Below, piece after piece: positions 23,386-34,020 of a DNA stretch of 64,000 nucleotides. A program made the position numbers and the translations under genes. The DNA is from Mytilus edulis (Eukaryota > Mollusca > Bivalvia > Mytilida > Mytilidae): assembly GCF_963676685.1 (NCBI RefSeq), contig NC_092349.1, positions 86,812,604 to 86,876,603 of the forward strand, read 5' to 3'. Below the pieces are notes generated by a model. It was not told the DNA's origin and made no database searches. It was given only the letters and a program-made list of their open reading frames with translations. Position 1 is the stretch's first letter; each line of letters begins with the position of its first letter.

Positions 23386-25189
23386 ATCATGTAAGTTTAT
23401 TATCTTAAAATTCGACTACATTTTTGAGTGTAAGTCAATTTCGAGGAGTATAAATTTCCTAACATTTTGCCAGCCATTGTTTCTTTTTTTTCACAGAGAT
23501 GGCATCGATCATCACTAAAGAGACAATGATTGTCGAAATGTACATCTGGTGCAGAACAATTGGTACCAATTATGTTATTGTAGTTACATTCGTTTGTATA
23601 TATATTTTTTTTTCTGATATCTTATCGCTTGCAAATATAATAAAAAATTGAAACATGTATTTTCCAACTTGAAACAGTTGATCGTGTGTATTATATTTGG
23701 TCAAGTGTTCAAAAACAGTGAAAAGTTACAGAAAATGCATAACCAACCAATTGTCAAATAAAACAGACTTGGAAAAAAGTCCATTTCCAGAAGAGTAAAT
23801 TTCATCACCTAGTGCTGGCCGTTGTTTCTTAATAATTTCGTTTGTATTTATGATAGTTTTATTTATCTTTTTCCGATAACTAATCGCTTGCAAACTTTCT
23901 TAAAATATAAACCATATCTTTTCAAACTTAAATCAGATGTCTTTCGTAAGTCCAGTGTACAGAAAGAATGAAAAGATACAAAACGACCATATCAACCCGT
24001 ATGGAAAATAAAACAGATCTGGCTAAAAAGAGATGACCAAAAAAGGTAAATGATAAGCAGACAAATAACAATAGCAAAACACAGAAAAGGAAAAAAGGAA
24101 AATAGTTTCTCGTGCTTCATATGTATTCTCCTATGAAGTTACGGTTTATTCATAAATGAGATAACGTCTATTCAGTGTGCTACATCATTCTTTTTATTTT
24201 AGGCCAGTGCCAGTGCGTGTTCTAAAACTTTGATTACACGCAACCCTTATGCTTGGCCCTTATTTCTATCCACGATGAAAGTTTCACTTTAAACATTTTG
24301 TATTCTGCTATTAAAACATAAGCCCGTACTGGTGACCAGAACATGTATAAACTAAACCAGACACTTCATTTCGGAGAACCTGGAATATATGCACTCAACC
24401 TCAAAATGCAATGCATTTATATATTTTTGTACTATTCAAAATAATAGATTCAATGTGTGTTCTGCCATGATCACCAGTAGTTCATCTTTCATTTGATACC
24501 TTAACTACTAACACATATTTTACATTGTTTTGTATTTACACCTTGAACTGTGTTTAGATATTATTTTCTTTCTATTATGGTGTTTAGATCGGGCATCATT
24601 TGGTGGTGTTTTATATAACAACGTCTATCCGTATCATTGTGCAAGGAATTCTACTCATACCAAAGATAGTGATTAATACAGTGAGATGATAGAATTTATG
24701 TTTTTGCTGTATTAAAGTCCTTGCTGTGACTATATTAGGAAGAACAGCAGAAGTAGCTCTCTTTCTTTGTTTCTTTTTGTGTTTTTATTTCTCGGTACAT
24801 TTTGTAGATACTAATATTGTGTTCAGATGGATACGTCATATTTTAATTTTTTCTGTTGAATATTGATCAACAAAATTAATCAAATTGAAATGATACATAT
24901 TTTGTCTTACACTTGCTGTTCTAAGCTCCATATAATGTATATCAGTTGTAATATATTTAAAAATATGATGTGTTGTCAACGGTGTAATATTACCTGTTGT
25001 ATACAATACATACTGCTAAACTAATCGGAATAAACAGCAAAAGGAATAGCAAGTCTATAAATAAAAGAATATAAATTACAAAGGATCAAACAAATTATTT
25101 CTTATTTCCTAAAATAATTCTTATTTGTGTAAATATATACGGCTATAAGAGTCTTTAGAACGAACACATGGAACATTAACAGTAAAGAT
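23386..25189. other. AT-rich intergenic sequence
   Basis: Two weakly related blocks (about 23440-23760 and 23780-24020, sharing taatcgcttgcaaa-type and acagaaaatg-type strings) suggest an old duplication. No gene recognised. Confidence 0.4.
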
Positions 25190-26340
25190 ATAAAGTTAGC
25201 CAAAAGTTAAGCACCACCTATTCTTATTGCATCGACATGTTTTCTAATTAAAAAATCAATTATTCTTCGAAAAAAAGTTAATGTAGCAATTTTGCTAACA
25301 TATACTATAAACAAACCACAAATATAATTTTGGTCACTTATGAAGGTTGTATGCATTTAGGTTTTACGTTCATAGAAAGAGTGTAAATTACACAAATCAG
25401 TTTAACCGTGATTTTATTTTTTTACAACAATTAATCACCCAATATCATTAATTCTTTTAGAATTAATCTTTGGTATGTTCGCCAAATTCAATGTCAATAT
25501 TTGAGTCAATAGCGTATGTAACAACATCTCTTTTGGTACAGTTCCATAACACGACGTCTGAGACTCGTTACAAGCATTCAAAACTTGAGTTGAGGAAATC
25601 GACGCCACTCATCAATAATTACCACTTTTAAATCGTCAAAATTTTGTGAAGGTTGGTCTCTGCGATTGAGATTTCTGTCAATGTCGTGACCATGTTGAAG
25701 CAACTGGGGGATTATCAAAATGAAGGACTACAATTTTTTTAGGCACTAAATCTCTGTATGTCTGTCTATTTATGTGATCATGCAGGATATGCATACCCGG
25801 CTTACAACGGTATAAGAAACATCCCCGTACTCTAACACTAAAAGGACCGAATGAAATCATTAGGCAAATGTTGTTTTAGTCATAGGCCGTATTATTTCCC
25901 CGCGAAATTCGTATTATGGCGTCTACTGGTCGAAACATAAACCGACTCTCATCTGATTAATGAGTGTTTTGTCAGCTTCTCATGTTCGAGCATAGATAGT
26001 CATTCTCCAATTGAAACCTGCCTGTACAGTGCCTGCCTGTTAGGGCATGTCTTTTGACAATACGACTTGCTCTTCTGTTGCCCCTATGAAGTCGACGGAC
26101 CGATTTTCGTACATTCACACGACCACCTGGAGAAACAGTGTATTTGTAAACGCGCAGATGCCCTTTATTAAAAAGTTGCTTGACTGCTTTATCGGAGTTC
26201 AATCTTTTTGGTCATAATAATCTTTATTAGTGTATGTTAAAGGCAACCCATAACACCAAACATACATATTTCTTTCGCAATATTTAAAAGAATATTTCAA
26301 GTTATATATCGGTGGTGCCTAACTTTTAGCGGACTGTATA
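25190..26340 (-). mobile_element. Decayed Tc1-like DNA transposon
   Basis: About 1.15 kb, with degenerate terminal inverted repeats: aaaagttaagcaccacc at 25202-25218 and its inverse ggtggtgcctaactttt at 26311-26327, plus a longer imperfect extension to about 26338, next to TATA. Minus-strand frames recall a Tc1/mariner transposase: an arginine-rich helix-turn-helix-like part (26202-25972), a part with CKPGMHILHDHINRQTYRDL (25860-25678), and a C-terminal IIDEWRRFPQ matching the family's 'EEWNNIPQ'-type end. Frameshifts and lost acidic catalytic residues make it inactive. Confidence 0.75.
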
Positions 26341-27009
26341 TATTAGTTTGATGGCCACTATGACTTAAGTACATCACATAAAAGAGCGAAAGACATGTAC
26401 ATTTGTAGTTGTTAATGATAAAACAGAGATAATAAGAGATAAACATCATAGTATCATAAGGAAAAAAACAACATGAAGATATGTACACGTTGACTTGATT
26501 ATAATATCCCAAAAGGTGTAGGCAAACAAATATTTAGTAAATTAAGATATGGTGCACTGAACCATTCCCATTTGATTTAATGCCGATATATGAAAAACCA
26601 CCTCGACTACTAAACGTCTTATGAATTATTCAAATAGATAACAGAGGAAGCGGTTTAACACGAACAAAAAAAATACCCTATCATATATTATTTAAACAAA
26701 ACGAAGTGAGGAAACTAAAAAAAAAATCTCAATAAAAGCTTGCAGTTTTTTCAAGAAGTCTGTTAAAAGAAACAATAAAAAGCTACAATCATGAAATATA
26801 GTTGATTTTGGTGGCTGTACTTTTCATTAATGCATTATAAACTGGCTGTTTATGTATATTTGAGGCAAAATGTAAGCACTACTACATCCTATCTATACCT
26901 TCAATACAACCAAGTCTGATGAGGCATACGGCAGTTGTTATATAGGACTAGTAGTTCGTTCAAATGTATGTTTCATTGTCGTTTGTTTTTGTTGCTCTTC
27001 AGTAATCTG
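26341..27009. other. AT-rich spacer
   Basis: Nothing recognised. Confidence 0.4.
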
Positions 27010-27545
27010 TTGTATCGTTGTTTTTCCTCTCATAGTTTTTAACCCTGATTGGTTTTCTCTCAATCGAGTATAAGTTTTGAACAGCGTTTTACTAATGTTG
27101 CTTTTATTTTTGCATATCATTTGCAACCAGAAGTACTTACTTCGCATAAGATAAGCAAAATGAGGATGTTAAATTTGATGTATCCCTTTTTGTGCTTCTT
27201 CGTTACATGTGTTGTTTTTATAGTGATTAAGATGATAACACAATGTTGACTGCTGTACCCCTATTTTTGACATTTTACTCTTTGAATATGTTTGTTTTGT
27301 TCGCGCATCGTTGACAATGTTATAGAATTTGATGCGACTGTCATACAAGTGAGAGGTTTAGCTAGCTATAAAACTAGGTTCAATCCACCGTTTTCTACAT
27401 TAGAAACTGCCTGTACCAAGTCAGGAATATGACAGTTGTTATCCATTTGTTTGATGTGTTTGGACTTTTGATATTGCCTTTTGATTTAGGACGTTCCTTT
27501 TTGAGAGAGTTCAGTGTTTTTGTGTTTTTACTTTTTTCGTACAAT
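27010..27545 (+). repeat. R2 dispersed repeat, long composite copy
   Basis: Blocks in order: tggttttctctcaatcgag, cagcgttttactaatgttgc, gattaagatgataacacaat, tgactgctgtacccctattt, and the cctgtaccaagtcaggaata core. It is the reverse complement of 14770-15605, and the flanks of other R2 copies fit inside it. Confidence 0.8.
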
Positions 27546-28318
27546 TTAATGCACGAATATTTCCATATAGAATACAATCAGAAGTATTGCACATACTGGT
27601 CTTTATAATTTGGGCCATTTGATCATATTATATTGAAGAATAAATTACTATTCCTAACGCCTTTAACAGTACAAAAAAAAAGCGAGACGCAATTATAATT
27701 AGACAAACACATAACTAGTTAAAACATAAGTGAAGATTACTAAGACATTTGTAAGATAAAGGAAAAGATGTTTCAAGAAATATGTCTGTGCTTTTAAAAT
27801 TGTAATACTGTCAAATTCCCGCAAACACACACCATCAAAATGTAACAGTCCAACTACAGATAGAAATTTAAATGAATAAGGTTGATTCAGAAGCTGACAC
27901 TAAATGATTGATAAGACTTTTAAAAATGATCCAATTTAGTTACTTCCTAAGTGACATTGAAATTTTTATCAACTTTGTGTTGGTTTTTTTCCATGTCAGT
28001 GGTTAATAGTCAGTTCAACATATGTTTTTGTGTTTTTTAGTGTTATCTTTTCTATTGATATTTTGAAAAAAAATAGAATTGTTTTAAATTTTTCTAGATT
28101 TATTTAAATGGTAGGCAATTAATCGACAGTAACATTAGATGGGATGAGGTCTCAATTTTGTGCATGTACCTGTTTCAAATCTTGGCTGTCTCATGCATGT
28201 TATGTCATTATATCTTTTTTACGCACCGATGCTATTCCATTCTGTGTTTCAGTACACAAGAAAGGGAGAGTTTACCTCGATGTGACTTAAAAGTAACAAA
28301 CGGTTTGGTCAAACTTAC
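27546..28318. other. AT-rich sequence downstream of LDLa copy B
   Basis: By analogy with copy C, a transmembrane exon should lie on the minus strand about 0.6 kb below exon B2. I looked here and found no convincing hydrophobic exon. Confidence 0.4.
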
Positions 28319-29661
28319 ATAGAAGATTACTATTGTCGGTAACAGGAGTGTGATCGTCAATTGTTGGAGTTACAGAATCCACTGACGCTTTCGTCGTTTC
28401 TATAACTGAACTTTTGGTAATGAACAATGATGATGTAGCCACAATGCCAACTGAAGTTGACAGAAACAAAGAAGATGCTTGTAACTGAGATGTACTGATG
28501 GAAGATACTTCAGTTGCACTAGGAATTAAAGTTGGTGTTGGACATTGGTTCAAGTCGGCAACACATTGGCCGTTATAACATTTCTGTAAGCCTTCGGGAC
28601 ACTGGTTAGGATCAGTACCTGAAATTTTCTTTCACAATTTTTAAAAGACAAAACTGCATTATTTTATTTTCTATATTCAGTTGCAATTTAGCGAGTCAAA
28701 TTCGTCGTAAAAATGAATCAACATATGTGCTTGGTCTTTAGTTTTCTATGTTGTGTCTTGTGAAATATTATTTGTGTGTTTGTCTTTTTCCTTTTTAGCC
28801 ATGGCGTTGTCAGTTAATTTTCGTTTTATGAGTTTACTGTCCCTCTGGTATCTTTCGTCACTCTTTTACTGTACATTTCACGTAAGTAAAAATTCACAAA
28901 CACCGAAATCTACTTGTTTGGTTAATAAAATGTCTAATTGACTTTGAACCAATATAGTCCCCAGAAAATAACCAACTACCTATAAAACGGGCATTCGATT
29001 GCTCTAAAAATTACGAAAAGCACAAACAGGATGTATTTACACAAATCTCAAGAAGTTAGCAACAATACTGACTCAAAAACATATATATATGTATAACATG
29101 AAATAATGTCTTTAAATGGATCGATTATTAGTGTTGTATATGATGGATATATTTAAATTATATACAGATAACCATATTTTCTTTTTTCAACAAAATGGAA
29201 AATATACAATTATTGATATACTGAAGCAATCCAAATGATACGTTTAGCAAGCTATAAGACCAGGTTTAATCCACCGTTTTCTGCATAAGAAACATGCCTA
29301 TACCAAGTCAGGAATATTACAGTTGTTTGCCATTTGTTAGATTTGTTTACGCTTCTAATTTTGCTATTTGATAAAGGACTTTCCGTATTGAATTTAGTTT
29401 AGTATTTTTGTGATTTTACTTTTTATATCATTTGATGAGTTTTGATTCTTTTGTTTGATATTTATTTTGTAGGGAATGTTACTATAACTAAATAAGTGCA
29501 GCATAACTTTTCAAATAAAACATCTGCTTACATTCACTTTACTTACAGTTTACTTCATCAGAACGATCTGTACAATCGAAGTTATCGTCACATCGTTGCT
29601 CACGTGGTATGCATTGCCCATCTACACATTCGAACTGACTCGTAGTACATGATTTTACTTT
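28319..29661 (-). CDS. LDLa / Ser-Thr-rich membrane protein, copy B (partial, open)
   Basis: Exon B1 (29661-29547, acceptor caaacag, donor gtaagt) encodes KVKSC and an LDLa module: six-cysteine pattern C-x6-C-x4-C-x6-C-x5-C-x8-C with the acidic DRSDE calcium cluster; the sixth cysteine is completed across the splice junction. Exon B2 (28618-28319, 300 bp) opens with a second motif, [20 protein letters not shown], that has the spacing of the first four LDLa cysteines only. A Ser/Thr-rich stretch of about 70 residues follows, ending at donor tctat|gtaagt in phase 1. No stop or frameshift is present. The signal-peptide exon and the transmembrane exon were not found, so the gene is partial here. 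LDLa modules bind ligands or calcium in receptors; any ligand is unknown. Confidence 0.75.
28725..28870 (+). repeat. R3 repeat copy in intron B
   Basis: tctttagttttctatgttgt and tccctctggtatctttcgtc place it in R3. It lies in the intron of LDLa copy B. Confidence 0.8.
29238..29425 (+). repeat. R2 repeat copy in intron B
   Basis: Shows agaccaggtttaatccaccg and ataccaagtcaggaatatta in R2 order. Confidence 0.8.
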
Positions 29662-30254
29662 CTGTTTGGGACAAAAAACAAAAGATGACAAAGGCGATGT
29701 GAACATATACAAATGGCTAATAACTGAACTTTATAATAGTGTGTGCGCACTTATGATATATATATAAAAAGTGTTGGTAATACGTTAATAGGACCGAAAT
29801 GATAACAAAAGACATATTTTAATTTTTAAATCTCCCATTGGCAAAAGAGGATGCATAAATAAAAATATATCAGGGTGCACCTTATCTTTTTCTTATAATT
29901 CCGGTCGATACTAAAAATCCAAAACTAAATGATTACAAACACATCTATCCTGGTATGACATTATCTCTAGCATTTTAGTACTATTATATAACAGTACTAA
30001 GAAAAACAAATATACAAGCAAAGCAATAATACACAGGATGTCGTTGAGTTACCAAATTGACGATAGCAGTTCAGATAAATGAAAGAAACGTTTTGGTTTT
30101 CCATAAAACTATGAATTGATGTTATCCGAATAAGAGTGTTTAAATACATTTTTGTAATCACTGTGATGACATCTTCCTGATCAATTTGTCTGTTTTAAGT
30201 TAAAAACTGAAGGACAACTCCTTGACTTGGAAACTTCATGAATAACGTATACTA
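29662..30254. other. AT-rich sequence upstream of LDLa exon B1
   Basis: Possible location of a missing signal-peptide exon; none identified. Confidence 0.4.
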
Positions 30255-30515
30255 TTTACCGGATTTGTTATCACATAAGCAACACGACGGGTGCCACATG
30301 TGGAGATGGATCTGCTTACATTTCCGGAGCACCTGATATCACCCCTAGTTTTTTGTGGGGTTCTTGTTGCTTATTCTTTAGTTTTCTATGTTGTGTCATG
30401 TGTACTGTTGTTTGTCTGTTTTTCTTTTTTTTCTATAACCATGGTGTTGTCAGTTGTTTTTTTCGATTTATGAGTTTGACTGTCCCTCTGGTATCATTCG
30501 TCCCTCTTTTATACT
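30255..30515 (+). repeat. R3 dispersed repeat copy
   Basis: Runs from ccggatttgttatcacataa to tccctctggtatcattcgtc, close to the 21595 copy. Confidence 0.85.
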
Positions 30516-30594
30516 AGAATATACCCTGTGTCTAAATTTTTGATCTTATAACAAAAAGAAAACAGTCATTTAATATAATTTGGGGGTTTGAAAA

Positions 30595-30690
30595 GCACGA
30601 GAGTAAAAGAGGGACGAAAGATACCAGAGGGACAGTCACACTCAAACAATAGTACACATGCCACAACATAGAAAAGTAAAAGTAAGATTC
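30595..30690 (-). repeat. R3 repeat fragment, inverted
   Basis: gagggacgaaagataccaga is the inverse of the R3 end, 80 bases after a forward copy. The pair forms an imperfect inverted arrangement. Confidence 0.8.
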
Positions 30691-31269
30691 GAGTGTACAA
30701 TGATCTCGTCTCCAGTAGTTAAGGCTAACCATTATATATTTACTAGTAACTATCACAAGTATATTGTTCCGTTTTGTGTTGTTTTCATGTTGAAAGTTAT
30801 ACTTCTTGTCTGCCCCTTCTGTTGATCTGTCGAGTCAAACATCTTTGAAAATCGTTTTAAAGTTCATTCTTTTTGTGTACTACTGTCCAATGTTGGTAGA
30901 AAACGAGTGATTAAAAACATGTTCAACATCAAGAATCTGCAATTTATTAGATTGTCTTTGGTTTTCAACTATCATTTTAGTTCTTGTTTATAATTTTGGT
31001 ATAATATATATCTTTTTCTTATATATTAAGGATGTCTGCTGCTCAAAATCAAAATAATTTGTTCATTATTAAAGACCGACGATGAACTATAGCTGTTTAC
31101 ATTACACTCGATGAGTGATATGTGGATTTAGATTTGCAGTTGTCTCTTCGGCAAACATATACCATTGTATTTTCTATAGATATAAACAAATACTTAATAC
31201 AATTACACAATGTAAATGATCAAGTCTATTTTCTTCATTAATTCTAAAACCCTATTTTAACGCAGAAAA
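30691..31269. other. AT-rich spacer
   Basis: Nothing recognised. Confidence 0.4.
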
Positions 31270-31535
31270 CATATGAAGATATACATTACTTTTTGATCAT
31301 AAATCAAGATATCATACATTTTGAACAAGACCCAAAATTTTTATTATTTCTTTGTACAACGAGTATGGCAATATTGTAAAGTATATGTAAACAGAAATGT
31401 AAAATAGATCTATGTCAATGGGTGATTTTATTGCTAAACGAGGAGTTTCATATCAGATGTTAAACTCTGATTAGTGTCGTTACATTTTAAAGTGAATTCA
31501 ACAGTAGCAATTGGTAAAAACAAATGTATGTAAAG
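31270..31535 (+). repeat. Local duplication, unit 1
   Basis: Contains tgatcataaatcaagatatc, tttctttgtacaacgagtat, gaggagtttcatatcagatg and aaatgtatgtaaagtcatat, in the same order as unit 2 (31536-31606 plus 33538-33790). Similarity is high with scattered substitutions. Confidence 0.85.
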
Positions 31536-31606
31536 TCATATGAACATATACATTACTTTTTTATCATAAATCCAGATATCATACATTTTGAACAAGACCC
31601 TTTTTT

Positions 31607-33420
31607 GCTCACCTGGCCGAAAGGCTAAGTGAGCTTTTCTCATCACTTGGCGTCCGTCGTCCGTCGTCGTCCTGCTTTAACTTTTACAAAAATCTTCTCC
31701 TCTAAAACTACTGGGCCAAATTTAACCAAACTTGGCCACAATCATCATTGGGGTATCTAGTTTAAAAATGAGTCCGGTGCCCCGCCCAGCCAACCAAGAT
31801 GGCCGCCATGGTTAAAAATAGAACATAGGGGTAAAATGCAGTTTTTGGCTTATAACTCAAAAACCAAACCAGTTGACCACTTTAGGAGTTATTGTCCTTT
31901 ATAGTCATTTTTTAACCATTTTTAGCTCACCTGGCCCGAAGGGCCAAGTGAGCTTTTCTCTTCACTTGGCGTCCGGCGTCCGTCGTACGTCGTCCGTCAT
32001 CCGTCGTCCGTCGTACTTCGTCCGTCATCCGTCGTCCGTCGTCCGTCATCCGTCATCCGTCGTCCGTCGTCGTTAACTTTTACAAAAAATCTTCTCCTCT
32101 GAAACTACATGGGCTAAATTAAACTAAACTTGGCCACAATCATCATTAGGGTATCTAGTTTTAAAAATGTGTGGCTTGACCAGGCCAACCAACCAAGATG
32201 GCCGCCATGGCTAAAATAAGAACATAGGGGTAAAATGCAGTTTTTAGTTTATAACTCAAAAACCAAAGCATTTAGAGCAAATCTGACACGTGTAAAATTG
32301 TTAATCAGGTCAAGATCTATCTGCCCTGAAATTTTCAGATGAATCCGACAACCCATTGTTGGGTTGCTGCCCCTGAATTGGTTATTTTAGGGAATTTTTG
32401 CTGTTTTTGGTTATTGTGTTGAATATTATTATAGATAGGGATAAACTGTAAACAGCAATAATGTTCAGCAAAGTAAGATTTACAAATAAGTCGACATGAC
32501 CGAAATGGTCAGTTGACCCCTTTAGGAGTTATTGCCCTTTAAAGTCAATTTTTAACCATTTTTCGTAAATCTTAGTTATCTTTTACAAACATCTTCTCCT
32601 CTGAAACTACTGGGCCAAATTAAACCAAACTTGGCCACAATCATCATTGGGGTATCGAGTTTAAAAATGTGTGGCGTGACCCGGCCAACCAACCAAGATG
32701 GCCGCTATAGCTAAAAATAGAACATAGGGGTAAAATGCAGCTTTTGGCTTAAAACTCAAAAACAAAAGCATTTAGAGCAAATCTGACACGTGTACAATTG
32801 CTTATCAGGTCAAGATCTATCTGCCTTGAAATTTTCAGATGAATCGGACAACCCATTGTTGGGTTGCTGCCCCTGAATTGGTAATTTTAAGGACATTTTG
32901 CTGTTTTTGGTTACTATCTTGAATATTATTATAGATAGAGATAAACTGTATAAAGCAATAAATTTTGGCAAAGTAAGATCTAAAAATAAGTCAACATAAC
33001 TGAAATGGTCAGTTGACCACTTTAGGAGTTATTGCCCTTTATAGTAAATTTTTAACCATTTTTCGTAAATCGTAGTTATCTTTTACAAAAATCGTCTCCT
33101 CTGAAACTACTGGGCCAAGTTCATTATAGATAGCTTTTAGTGGAGTTTGTGTTGTTTCTTATCTATTATTTACAACTGTTAATGTAAATGTCCTTTGGTT
33201 TTGTGAGTCTTTGTTTACTCCTTGGTTTTGATTGTTATTGTCTTTGAAAGAAATAACTTTAAAAACTTTTAATTGTAAGCAGCAAGAATGTTCAGTAAAG
33301 TAAGATGTACAAACACATCACCATCACCAAAACACAATTTTGTCATGAATCCATCTGCGTCCTTTGTTTAACATTCACATAGACCAAGGTGAGCGACACA
33401 GGCTCTTAAGAGCCTCTAGT
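31607..33420 (+). mobile_element. R5: hairpin-ended repeat with internal 0.5-kb modules
   Basis: The main copy starts at 31925 with gctcacctggcccgaa then gggccaagtgagc, a near-perfect 12-bp stem, and ends with the palindrome ggctcttaagagcc at 33401-33414. A partial copy with the same 5' hairpin lies immediately upstream (31607-31920). Inside, a module of about 500 bp starting at tcttctcctctgaaactac is repeated at about 32090, 32590 and (cut) 33090. A gtccgtc-type simple repeat occupies about 31970-32070. No coding capacity. I recall this family as abundant in bivalves; the class is uncertain. Confidence 0.75.
33133..33250 (+). repeat. R3-type fragment nested in R5
   Basis: gtgagtctttgtttactcct and tggttttgattgttattgtc are reverse complements of 17395-17475. 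They replace or split the R5 sequence between 'ttcattatagatag' and the 'gtaagcagcaagaatg' block. Confidence 0.65.
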
Positions 33421-33834
33421 TTTTTTGTGTTACTGCTCCGAAAATTGAGGAGAATTTGGATACAAATATATTGCCAAAACGATGTTCTATATAATTTGAA
33501 TGAACAACCTTCATTGAGGTAAGGTTTATGGAAACAAACTTTTTATTATTTCTTTGTACAACGAGTATGGCAATATTGTAAAGTATATGTAAACAGAGAG
33601 TGACAACATATGTATTGCTTAAACTCATCAACTTTATTAAAAAGAAATGTAAAAAAAGATTTATTTCAATGACTGATTTTATTGATAAACGAGGAGTTTC
33701 ATATCAGATGTTAAACTCTAATTAGTGTCGTTGAATTTTAATGTGTATTCCACAGTAGCCATTGGTAAAAAAAAATGTATGTAAAGTCAAACACGGAGAT
33801 ACATTTTTATAATTATTATTCAAATTCATTTTAA

Positions 33835-34020
33835 ATGTGGTATGAATGCCAATTAGACAACTATCAACACAAAGTTCAAATAAATTGGATGTTATAAATT
33901 AGAGGCAACCGTAAGGCCGCCAACAATGAGAAACACCCATAAACTTTATAGTCGGCTAAGATGTCTGAAAGGTCCCGAAATCTTTTTTTCAAATTCCACA
34001 CCAAAATATAAACACGACAA
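33835..34020 (+). repeat. R1 repeat, degenerate copy
   Basis: Contains aaatgtggtatgaatgccaa, gcaaccgtaaggccgccaac and caacaatgagaaacacccat. Confidence 0.7.

Larger units (their letters stand above)
31536..33790 (+). repeat. Local duplication, unit 2, split by repeat R5
   Basis: The start (31545-31600, tttatcataaatccagatat) matches unit 1, then R5 intervenes (31607-33420) with about 117 bases of unmatched sequence. The remainder of the unit resumes at about 33538 (ttattatttctttgtacaac) and runs to about 33790. A 45-base segment in unit 2 (about 33599-33643) is absent from unit 1. Confidence 0.8.
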
